Assembly: GCA_031274045.1 (NCBI GenBank)
Contig: JAISQS010000204.1
Coordinates: forward strand, 1 to 5,092
Direction of reading: 5' to 3'
Origin: Planctomycetaceae bacterium
GTDB lineage: Bacteria > Planctomycetota > Planctomycetia > Pirellulales > Thermoguttaceae
Length of the DNA stretch: 5,092 nucleotides
A program made the position numbers and the translations under genes. Numbering within the stretch: the first letter of the stretch is position 1; every line of letters starts with the position of its first letter. Shown here in pieces: positions 1-5,092 of the stretch. Under the pieces are notes generated by a model. That model was not told the DNA's origin and made no database searches. It worked only from the letters and a program-made list of their open reading frames with translations.

Positions 1-347
1 GGTAAAGTTTCAATTTCGAATCGCCAAAAGGCAAAGCAAATCGCTACATTGGATTCAATTCGCCTCAAATTTGATCGTGGACTTTATGCTTAATGAATAA
101 GGGGATAAGGGCGCGTGGCAGGGGGGCTAATTGGTTATTAAGGGATGGGGAAGTTGGTCACCAGTCACGAATTGGCAAAGACTCATTGCCGGTAACAATA
201 TCATTTTGATTGCGATAGTGATGGGAATTTTCAAGTGTAAAAAGTATAATATGTTTTGGTAAAGTTTGTTTGGATGGTTAAGGTAAAAGTTTTTTGTCCA
301 TCGCAACAACACACCGAACCCGACTCGCCAACAAAAGACTCGCCAGC

Positions 348-359
348 CGATAATTATCG
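348..359. repeat. Perfect 12-bp palindrome
   Basis: CGATAATTATCG is a perfect dyad, lying just after two copies of GACTCGCCA spaced 15 bp apart. It could be a protein-binding site, but no gene starts nearby, and a 12-bp AT-rich palindrome can arise by chance. Confidence 0.3.
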
Positions 360-462
360 TTACAATAAATCCAACACGTCAATCAACACCACCAAAATCG
401 ACATGTTCGTCCACCGATTAAACTAACTCTCTTCGCACTTCTTATGCCAGAACAAAAAACGA

Positions 463-491
463 AAAAATGCGAACGGCTCTTTTGCATTTTT
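463..491. terminator. AT-rich hairpin, terminator-like
   Basis: AAAAATGC (463-470) pairs exactly with GCATTTTT (484-491) around a 13-nt loop. With A residues on one side and T residues on the other, it resembles a weak bidirectional intrinsic terminator. The stem has only two G-C pairs, and no gene is visible just upstream on either strand, so a terminator role is doubtful. Confidence 0.25.
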
Positions 492-582
492 ATTGAACTA
501 TTAAAACTAAATATAAAAGAATCTTACAACAAATTATTGCTCATCGTAATAGAAAAATAAGCCAGCATCATTCAAACCAACC

Positions 583-608
583 CGTGATATTTGGTCGTGA
601 TATTTGGT
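583..608. repeat. Exact 13-bp tandem duplication
   Basis: CGTGATATTTGGT occurs twice with no gap (583-595 and 596-608), and a further CG follows. It looks like a small slippage duplication. No function is evident. Confidence 0.75.
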
Positions 609-646
609 CGCTTCCTATCTCCATTTGGTAGCGAACAAACAAAAAG

Positions 647-676
647 CCGTGAATATTCACGGGCAATATTTTTTTT
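647..676 (+). terminator. Perfect 16-bp palindrome followed by a T8 run
   Basis: CCGTGAATATTCACGG (647-662) is a perfect palindrome. As RNA it can form a 6-bp stem with a 4-nt loop. Eight T residues follow at 669-676, six bases after the stem. This resembles a Rho-independent terminator, but the spacing is longer than usual and no upstream gene needs one. It could instead be the left edge of the repeat element at 683-757 or a dyad binding site. Confidence 0.35.
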
Positions 677-682
677 GACACG

Positions 683-757
683 GAAATCGCGGAAACGCGG
701 AAAGCGCGAAAATTTTTGGATGTTCGTTTTCAGCTCCTTCCGTATTTCCGCAATTTC
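683..757. repeat. Inverted repeat of GCGGAAA-type units
   Basis: The left arm GAAATCGCGGAAACGCGGAA (683-702) matches the reverse complement of the right arm (738-757) at 17 of 20 positions, with a 35-bp centre. Each arm is itself made of short related words (GCGGAAA, CGCGGAA). Similarity continues outward less regularly: GACACG on the left, and the complement of TGCGTTGC on the right. Dispersed elements of this style are common in intergenic DNA of environmental bacteria. Copy number in this genome is not known. The small reading frames across it on both strands are very probably spurious. Confidence 0.7.
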
Positions 758-839
758 TGCGTTGCAAAATAAATTCGACATAAGCCATCTTATAATTAGC
801 GCAACGAATAATTTTGACGCGGTCTGATTTGCGGACAGC

Positions 840-868
840 TTGAAATGGTATAGTACATTTGGTATACT
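840..868 (+). promoter_or_regulatory. Sigma70-like promoter upstream of dxs
   Basis: A -35 hexamer TTGAAA (840-845, 5 of 6 consensus) is separated by exactly 17 bp from a -10 hexamer TATACT (863-868, 5 of 6 consensus). The bases before the -10 are TGG, which fits the extended -10 TGn motif. Transcription would start near 875, giving a leader of about 200 nt before the dxs ATG. This is the best promoter match seen in the window. Planctomycete promoters are less well characterised than those of Escherichia coli, so the assignment is inference. Confidence 0.6.
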
Positions 869-923
869 CCCCCCGCCTTCTATTTTTGGTATCGCAAGTC
901 GCCGTAGCTGTGTTGTTTTTTTG

Positions 924-949
924 CGGAGTTGTTTTTCGGAGTTGTTTTT
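924..949. repeat. Exact 13-bp tandem repeat in the dxs leader
   Basis: CGGAGTTGTTTTT is present twice in tandem (924-936 and 937-949). A shorter, degenerate TGTTGTTTTTTT precedes it at 911-922, suggesting a third worn unit. The repeat is inside the predicted dxs leader, just upstream of the possible leader peptide. Confidence 0.7.
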
Positions 950-965
950 TAAGGGGCGAAGGTTG

Positions 966-1013
966 ATGGCGATTTTTTTGTTTTTGTATTCGTTTTTGAG
1001 AACGTTTTTTTGA
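966..1013 (+). CDS. Possible 15-aa leader peptide ahead of dxs
   Basis: An ATG at 966 opens a short frame reading MAIFLFLYSFLRTFF and ending at TGA 1011-1013. It is preceded by AAGGGG (951-956), a reasonable Shine-Dalgarno sequence 9 bases before the start. The peptide is hydrophobic, with five Phe and three Leu. It lies in the predicted dxs transcript and in the same frame as dxs, ending 66 bases before the dxs ATG. The T-rich leader would encode Phe and Leu runs in any case, so this may be chance. Translation here could influence dxs by attenuation or reinitiation, but that is speculation. Confidence 0.25.
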   Translation: MAIFLFLYSFLRTFF

Positions 1014-1016
1014 GAA
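991..1016. repeat. Imperfect tandem repeat CGTTTTTGAGAA
   Basis: CGTTTTTGAGAA (991-1002) is followed at once by CGTTTTTTTGAGAA (1003-1016), which differs only by two extra T residues. It overlaps the end of the possible leader peptide and supplies its TGA stop. The T-run length difference points to slippage. Confidence 0.6.
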
Positions 1017-1079
1017 CGGATTCGGATGTGGAGTTTATTTTTTGCGGGTTAATTTATCTTGTGCAGTGATTTTTTGGGT

Positions 1080-3200
1080 ATGTCAAATAAAGCAATAAAG
1101 CGTGATCGGATTTTACCATCAATTTGTTCGCCTCGTGAGTTGATGAATTTATCACATTCGGAGTTGGTTTTTCTAGCGTCGGAGATACGCGAAGAGATTT
1201 ATCGGCTTTATGATCATCGTTCGGTTCATTTCGCGTCTAATCTTGGAGTAGTTGAGTTGTGTATTGCGTTGCATTCGACGTTTGATTTTTCTGTTGACCG
1301 TTTAATTTGGGATACCGGACACCAGATATATCCGCACAAATTACTCACTGGTCGATTTGAACAATTTCAAAGTATCCGCACCAAAGGCGGTCTGATGGGA
1401 TTTCCCAATCCTGCCGAAAGCGAATATGATTTATTGATGACAGGTCATGCCGGTTGCAGCGTCGGCACCGCACTCGGAATCGCAAGCGGCGACGATTTAA
1501 TTGACGGCAAAAACAAACGTCATAGTATTGCGGTTATCGGCGACGGCGCATTCAGCAGCGGTGTAGTTTTCGAGTCAATGAACCACGCGGGATGGATACG
1601 AAAAAATATCACAGTAATTTTGAACGACAACAAAATGTCAATTTGCCCACGCGTCGGAGGACTCGCAACTTACTTGGACAAATTGCGAATGCACCCATCA
1701 TACCAACGACTCAAACAACGACTACACAACCTAGTCGATAACATGCCCGCTCTCGGAAAATCAATGGATTCCGTCTTCTCAAGATTCAAAAGCGCAATGA
1801 AAGCCGGTCTGCTCGGCGGAATGCTATTCGAAGAACTCGGATTCAGATATATCGGTCCGATAAACGGGCATAACATCGCACGACTACAACGCTTCCTCAA
1901 ATTGGCAAGGAATATCGAAGACCCTGTGTTGTTGCACGTTTTCACCGAAAAAGGACACGGATTCAAACCAGCCGTAGACGATCCATCAAAATATCACGCA
2001 CCCGCACCGGGCAGACATTCTTCACAAAACAAAAACAATAACACCAGCGAAAATAACAACGACAACAGCAACCAGAGCGACAACGACAACAATAACACCG
2101 ACAACAATAACGACAACAATAACACCGGCAATAATACTAACGGCAATTATTGCAACGATAATGATCACGAAACAACCGGACGTGCAAAAAAGGAGTTGCA
2201 GAGTTGGGTGCGTGAGGAATCGGATGCTGCGCCGATTGCCGCGCTTGCGAGTAAACATTTGAAGATGCTATCGTTTACCGAACACGCGCGTAATTCGATA
2301 TTGCAAATTATGCGTGAAAACGAACGCGTCTGCGTGATCACCGCCGCAATGTGTCGGGGCAATATGCTTGAGCCGGTTCGCGAAGAGTTCCCCGAACGTT
2401 TTTTTGATGTCGGTATTTGCGAATCACACGCAGTAATTTTCGCGGCAGGTTTGGCAAAATCAGGAATGATACCAATCGTCGATATTTACAGCACATTCAT
2501 ACAAAGAAGCTACGACCAAATATTCCAGGAAGTATCATTGCAAAATCTGCCAATAGTCCTAATGCTTGACCGTGCCGGATTGACCGGACCCGATGGACCT
2601 ACGCATCACGGAGTTTTTGATATAGGCTTCTTGCGCCCATTTCCAAACATCACTATCATGGCTCCAGCCGACGTTCAAGATGTTGACAAAATGATTCGAT
2701 TCGCAATTCAATTAGGAAGCCCCGCCGCAATCCGATACCCGAAATCCGAATGCGATAACTCACGCAATTCCTCTTCTCCAATCGAAATAGGGAAATCCGA
2801 AATCATCAGAACAGGCAAAGACGGAACGATTGTGGTGTGCGGTACTTTTTTGAATTGTGCAAACGAAGCGGCTGATTTCATGTCGTCAAAACACAATATC
2901 GAAACAGGAATCATCAACGCAAGATTCATAAAACCACTCGACACCAAAGTAATTTTGGAACCGTTGAGAAATGATCGTTTTGTGATAACAATAGAAGAAG
3001 GTATGTTAGCCGCAGGATTCGGAAGTGCCGTTTTGGAAGCCGCAAACGAACTATCAATCGACACAAGAAAACTAAAACGAATAGGATTCGCCGACAAATA
3101 TATCGAACACGGCGAAAGAAATGAATTACTGGACGACACCGGACTAAACACAAAAAACATCATAAAAATCTGCGAATCCGTCTGCGGAATTGGGGAGTAA
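1080..3200 (+). CDS. dxs: 1-deoxy-D-xylulose-5-phosphate synthase
   Basis: This cytoplasmic thiamine-diphosphate enzyme condenses pyruvate with glyceraldehyde 3-phosphate to give 1-deoxy-D-xylulose 5-phosphate and CO2, the first step of the MEP isoprenoid pathway and a source for thiamine and pyridoxal synthesis. The 706 residues contain all three domains. Domain I (about 15-310) has His50 in HFASNLGVVEL, His81 in DTGHQ, the cofactor and magnesium motif GDG (Asp155) through LNDN (Asn184), and His306 in YHAPAP. Domain II (about 398-555) has the catalytic Glu448 in GICESHA, then YSTFIQRSYDQ and DGPTHHG. Domain III is the C-terminal transketolase fold with RFIKPLD and EEGMLAAGFGS. ATG 1080 is chosen because homologous sequence starts soon after it. 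TTG 1059 would add seven residues, and neither start has a clear Shine-Dalgarno sequence. The protein is longer than the usual 620-640 residues, mainly because of an Asn-rich insert (residues 317-367). No active-site residue is missing, so the enzyme should be functional. Confidence 0.95.
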   Translation: MSNKAIKRDRILPSICSPRELMNLSHSELVFLASEIREEIYRLYDHRSVHFASNLGVVELCIALHSTFDFSVDRLIWDTGHQIYPHKLLTGRFEQFQSIRTKGGLMGFPNPAESEYDLLMTGHAGCSVGTALGIASGDDLIDGKNKRHSIAVIGDGAFSSGVVFESMNHAGWIRKNITVILNDNKMSICPRVGGLATYLDKLRMHPSYQRLKQRLHNLVDNMPALGKSMDSVFSRFKSAMKAGLLGGMLFEELGFRYIGPINGHNIARLQRFLKLARNIEDPVLLHVFTEKGHGFKPAVDDPSKYHAPAPGRHSSQNKNNNTSENNNDNSNQSDNDNNNTDNNNDNNNTGNNTNGNYCNDNDHETTGRAKKELQSWVREESDAAPIAALASKHLKMLSFTEHARNSILQIMRENERVCVITAAMCRGNMLEPVREEFPERFFDVGICESHAVIFAAGLAKSGMIPIVDIYSTFIQRSYDQIFQEVSLQNLPIVLMLDRAGLTGPDGPTHHGVFDIGFLRPFPNITIMAPADVQDVDKMIRFAIQLGSPAAIRYPKSECDNSRNSSSPIEIGKSEIIRTGKDGTIVVCGTFLNCANEAADFMSSKHNIETGIINARFIKPLDTKVILEPLRNDRFVITIEEGMLAAGFGSAVLEAANELSIDTRKLKRIGFADKYIEHGERNELLDDTGLNTKNIIKICESVCGIGE
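2028..2180 (+). repeat. Asn-rich low-complexity insert within dxs
   Basis: These 51 codons encode residues 317-367 of Dxs, of which 25 are Asn and 7 Asp, with Thr, Ser and Gly making up much of the rest. The DNA is a degenerate in-frame repeat. The 12-mer GACAACAATAAC (Asp-Asn-Asn-Asn) occurs exactly at 2085-2096, 2100-2111 and 2112-2123, with AAC/AAT-rich variants around it. The insert falls between domains I and II, after the YHAPAP segment, where Dxs proteins have a variable linker. It is probably a flexible, solvent-exposed tether that does not disturb the active site. Units are multiples of three bases, so copy-number change would alter linker length without breaking the frame. Confidence 0.9.
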
Positions 3201-3265
3201 TTCACAAGAAGGTAAGTGAAGGTAATAGAAGAATATTGTCAATAGATTTATACCAGATTAGTTTT

Positions 3266-3389
3266 TTAGCACACAGATAACGCGGATTTTAAGGATATTC
3301 ACAGATAGAAAATTCACAGATAAAAGTATACCAACATCTATAACAAAAATCTGCGTAAATCCTGACAATCTGAGTTATCTGCGTGTTAA
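3266..3389. repeat. Imperfect inverted repeat with 41-bp arms
   Basis: The left arm (3266-3306) and the reverse complement of the right arm (3349-3389) match at 32 of 41 positions without gaps. Shared blocks include CAGATAAC, AGGAT and CAGAT. The 42-bp centre holds a second copy of TTCACAGATA (3313-3322), repeating 3298-3307 with a 15-bp period. The arms are built of related words such as ACACAGATAAC and TTCACAGAT. The element fills most of the dxs-rtcB gap and ends 4 bp before the rtcB ribosome binding site. As RNA it could form a long imperfect hairpin that acts as a terminator or as a 5' structure for rtcB. It resembles dispersed intergenic palindromes of other bacteria. No transposase gene is present. 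Confidence 0.8.
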
Positions 3390-3393
3390 TATT

Positions 3394-3399
3394 AGGAGA
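3394..3399 (+). promoter_or_regulatory. Ribosome binding site deciding the rtcB start
   Basis: AGGAGA lies seven bases before ATG 3407, near the ideal spacing. This favours ATG 3407 over the in-frame GTG at 3383, which would put the site inside the coding region and add eight residues with no counterpart I recognise. Confidence 0.85.
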
Positions 3400-3406
3400 A
3401 AAATTT

Positions 3407-4885
3407 ATGCAATTGATTCCAACTGATAATGAGGCGATTGCAAAATTGGTTACGGATTCTTTGCCGCCGATAACGGTTATTGGTACGGAGACGATTCGCA
3501 ACGCATTTGACCAAAAGGCACTCCAACAAGCAGTCAACGCCCGAAGCGCAACCGGTGTTACTGATGTGATATTGAATCCTGATGCTCATGGCGGATATGG
3601 TGCGCCGATTGGTTGTGTGATGGTGTCGCCGTCTCATGTATTTCCGGGTCCGGTTGGAGTTGATATTAAATGTTCAATGTCACTTCTTCAATTTGATCTT
3701 CCGTCGGATGAGATTGTTGATCGGCGCGTGCGGCGCAATTTGATCAATGCTATTTGTGATCGCATTCCTACCGGCGCAGGCGCGAGTCAACGGAGCGTTC
3801 GCAAAGGGAAACGTTTTGACTTGAATGTTGCTTGTAGGGCGGTGTTGGAAGGTGCGTCTGAAACTGTTTGCGGTGAGTTTGGTATTCCGTTTGATTGGAC
3901 GGAGCGTTGTGAGGACTCGTTTCATCGCGGGCATGATGATTCGGTTGATGCTTTGGAAAACAGGCTTGAAAAGATTTTGAAAGAAAAATATTTGGCTAAC
4001 TTCGTTGAGAAGATGAGTCAACTCGGATCGTATGGCGGCGGCAATCATTTCGGCGAATGCGAAATCGTAAAAATCGGTCAAGACGAAGAATCAAAACGGA
4101 TTGCTGAACAGTTTGGACTCAAAGATGATCATGTTGCGTTTTTATCGCATTGCGGTTCGCGCGGGTTTGGAAATATTCTTGCAACCGAGCAATTTAAAAT
4201 TTTGCAAAAAAAGTTTACCGATTGGGGAACGGCGTTTCCGGGCGGAGATCGTGAGTTAGTTTATGCGCCGATTGGTTCGGGTGAGGCGAATGATTATCTT
4301 GACGATATGGCAATGGGTGCAAATTTTGCGACGGTGAATCATTTACTGATAAACGTATTAGTTTGGGAAGCATTTCGCGAAGTGTTTCCGCATGTCAAAG
4401 CGAATTTTGTCTACTTCATTAGTCACAATATTGTCCGCCGTGAAATTTGGAAAAATCAATCCGTACTCGTCCACCGCAAAGGAGCAACTCGCGCATTTCC
4501 GGCGGGACATCATGAGTTGAAAGGGACTCCATTTGAAACTACCGGTCACCCGATTCTGTTGCCCGGTAACCCCAAAAGCGGCTCAACTATCATGGTCGGT
4601 TTGCCCAATGCAAACATTAGCGCGTTCAGCATAAATCACGGTGCCGGACGAGCAATGGGACGCCGAAACGCAATAAAATCATTGAACCAAAATAACGTAG
4701 ACAAAGAAATGAATGACGCTGATATTTTGTGTAATTGCAGGAACTATCCGCTAGACGAAGCACCGGACGCTTATAAAAATTTTGAGGACGTGTTGGCAAG
4801 CGTGAAAATATCCGGTCTGGCAAAAGAAGTCGCCCGACTAAACGCAAAATTCGTAATCAAAGACGGCAACAAAGCCGACGACTAA
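3407..4885 (+). CDS. rtcB: RtcB-type RNA-splicing ligase (3'-phosphate RNA ligase)
   Basis: RtcB joins RNA ends carrying a 2',3'-cyclic phosphate or 3'-phosphate to a 5'-hydroxyl end, using GTP and Mn2+ through a histidine-GMP intermediate. In bacteria it serves RNA repair. The 492-residue protein is full length and has the family's metal and catalytic residues: Asp86 and Cys89 in VGVDIKC, Asn213 and His214 in GGGNHF, His248 in LSHCGSRG, His340 in ISHN, and His411 in INHGAGR, the predicted guanylylated histidine. The offsets from the Pyrococcus horikoshii residues (D95, C98, H203, H234, H329, H404) are small and consistent. The AYKNFEDVL segment near the C-terminus is also typical. The metal motif reads DIKCSM rather than the common DIGCGM, suggesting a divergent subfamily. 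No archease, rtcA or rtcR gene is in the window. Expression may be affected by the inverted repeat just upstream. The first 30 codons prefer G/T endings and the last 32 prefer A/C endings. Confidence 0.95.
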   Translation: MQLIPTDNEAIAKLVTDSLPPITVIGTETIRNAFDQKALQQAVNARSATGVTDVILNPDAHGGYGAPIGCVMVSPSHVFPGPVGVDIKCSMSLLQFDLPSDEIVDRRVRRNLINAICDRIPTGAGASQRSVRKGKRFDLNVACRAVLEGASETVCGEFGIPFDWTERCEDSFHRGHDDSVDALENRLEKILKEKYLANFVEKMSQLGSYGGGNHFGECEIVKIGQDEESKRIAEQFGLKDDHVAFLSHCGSRGFGNILATEQFKILQKKFTDWGTAFPGGDRELVYAPIGSGEANDYLDDMAMGANFATVNHLLINVLVWEAFREVFPHVKANFVYFISHNIVRREIWKNQSVLVHRKGATRAFPAGHHELKGTPFETTGHPILLPGNPKSGSTIMVGLPNANISAFSINHGAGRAMGRRNAIKSLNQNNVDKEMNDADILCNCRNYPLDEAPDAYKNFEDVLASVKISGLAKEVARLNAKFVIKDGNKADD

Positions 4886-4914
4886 CAACAAATCAAAACG
4901 AAAATATAACGTTA

Positions 4915-4937
4915 AAAATCTGATTATTTCGGATTTT
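4915..4937 (+). terminator. Weak terminator-like hairpin after rtcB
   Basis: AAAATCTGA (4915-4923) pairs with TCGGATTTT (4929-4937) through eight Watson-Crick pairs and one G-U pair, around a TTATT loop. It begins 30 bases after the rtcB stop. The stem is AT-rich, and the T run is part of the stem rather than following it, so intrinsic termination would be inefficient. It could act with the hairpin cluster further downstream. Confidence 0.35.
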
Positions 4938-4980
4938 GTGGGGCTTCCCTTCGTATCATTTATCAATACGCGACATCAAC

Positions 4981-5060
4981 GCCCTGAAAGGGCAAAATAC
5001 CATAGCGTAGGGCAACGCCCTACGATAATTGATTGTAAATAACCTTCGCCCCAACGGGGC
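4981..5060. repeat. Cluster of three GCCC-type hairpins
   Basis: Three perfect short palindromes follow one another: GCCCTGAAAGGGC (4981-4993, 5-bp stem), CGTAGGGCAACGCCCTACG (5006-5024, 8-bp stem) and GCCCCAACGGGGC (5048-5060, 5-bp stem). All have 3-base loops (GAA, AAC, AAC). The GC-rich stems stand out from the AT-rich surroundings. This arrangement resembles REP-like dispersed repeats that I recall from the intergenic DNA of various bacteria. The element may extend past the window end. No coding frame is supported in 4886-5092. Confidence 0.75.
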
Positions 5061-5092
5061 AATAATATCAGACCAAACGGAAGTTTTTAGTT

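Larger units (their letters stand above)
1..839. other. Long intergenic region without a convincing gene
   Basis: No reading frame here looks like a real protein. The longest frames (61-78 codons) lack ribosome binding sites and recognisable motifs, and two of them only translate the inverted repeat at 683-757. No tRNA or rRNA signature was seen. The stretch contains repeated words: GGTAAAGTTT at 1-10 and 259-268, and GACTCGCCA at 322-330 and 337-345. It also holds a perfect 12-bp palindrome, a 13-bp tandem duplication and several hairpins, annotated separately. It could be a decayed region or a landing zone for small repeats. An unrecognised non-coding RNA cannot be excluded. Confidence 0.7.

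Noticed and set aside
222..250. Promoter with a perfect TATAAT at 245-250
   Set aside because: The -35 position has only TGGGAA at 17-bp spacing, and no gene follows for over 800 bases.
127..312. Minus-strand frame of 61 codons
   Set aside because: It starts at a non-ATG codon with no ribosome site, has no recognisable motif, and lies in a repeat-containing intergenic region.
572..827. Overlapping frames on both strands rich in Arg, Lys and Phe
   Set aside because: They translate the inverted repeat at 683-757 in opposite directions, as expected for spurious frames over a palindrome.
869..1079. Thiamine pyrophosphate riboswitch in the dxs leader
   Set aside because: I could not find the conserved CUGAGA element or paired helices expected of a THI box; the leader is U-rich and repetitive.
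2028..2180. Variable repeat of a diversity-generating retroelement
   Set aside because: AAC-rich codons invite the idea, but there is no reverse transcriptase or template repeat, the site is not a C-terminal ligand-binding fold, and simple tandem expansion explains it.
2022..2258. Minus-strand frame with long Val/Ile runs resembling a membrane protein
   Set aside because: It is the complement of the Asn-codon repeat in dxs (GTT, ATT and GTC from AAC, AAT and GAC), so the hydrophobicity is an artefact.
2708..3205. 165-codon minus-strand frame
   Set aside because: It is a shadow of the dxs C-terminal domain, whose plus-strand frame has clear transketolase C-terminal motifs.
3236..3264. Promoter for rtcB with TTGTCA at 3236-3241
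   Set aside because: The -10 at proper spacing is TAGTTT, only three matches to consensus. TATAAC at 3339-3344 has only TTCACA upstream, at a 20-bp spacing.
3266..3389. CRISPR array
   Set aside because: The repeated words are inverted and degenerate, without evenly spaced direct repeats and unique spacers, and no cas gene is present.

Overview
The window carries two full-length plus-strand housekeeping-type genes. One is a 1-deoxy-D-xylulose-5-phosphate synthase (dxs, 1080-3200), the other an RtcB-type RNA ligase (rtcB, 3407-4885). Both sit among intergenic stretches rich in palindromic and tandem repeats. The Dxs motifs (HFASNLGVVEL, DVGICESHAV, PDGPTHHGVFD, EELGFRYIGP) match, from memory, the form typical of Planctomycetota such as Rhodopirellula. 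With the AT-leaning composition, this suggests a low-GC planctomycete, possibly from an uncultured lineage. The assignment rests on motif recall, not on a search.

Layout. Positions 1-839 hold no convincing gene. They contain short palindromes, an exact 13-bp tandem duplication, a terminator-like hairpin and an inverted repeat built from GCGGAAA units. A sigma70-like promoter (840-868) then starts a G/T-rich leader of about 200 nt. The leader has two small tandem repeats and a possible 15-codon leader peptide with its own Shine-Dalgarno sequence. dxs follows and has no visible Shine-Dalgarno sequence. Its most conspicuous feature is a 51-residue Asn-rich low-complexity insert between the first and second thiamine-diphosphate domains. 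A 206-bp gap after dxs is dominated by an imperfect inverted repeat with 41-bp arms, which ends 4 bp before the rtcB ribosome binding site. After rtcB come a weak terminator-like hairpin and a cluster of three GCCC-type hairpins running toward the window end.

The two genes have no known shared pathway. Dxs feeds isoprenoid, thiamine and pyridoxal synthesis; RtcB repairs or splices RNA. They are co-oriented but separated by a repeat element, so co-transcription is possible but not shown.

I do not see an undescribed multi-gene system. The most unusual signals are (i) blocks of opposite synonymous-codon preference (G/T-ending versus A/C-ending) that switch within both genes, (ii) the Asn-rich insert in dxs, and (iii) a different palindromic element in each of the three intergenic regions.
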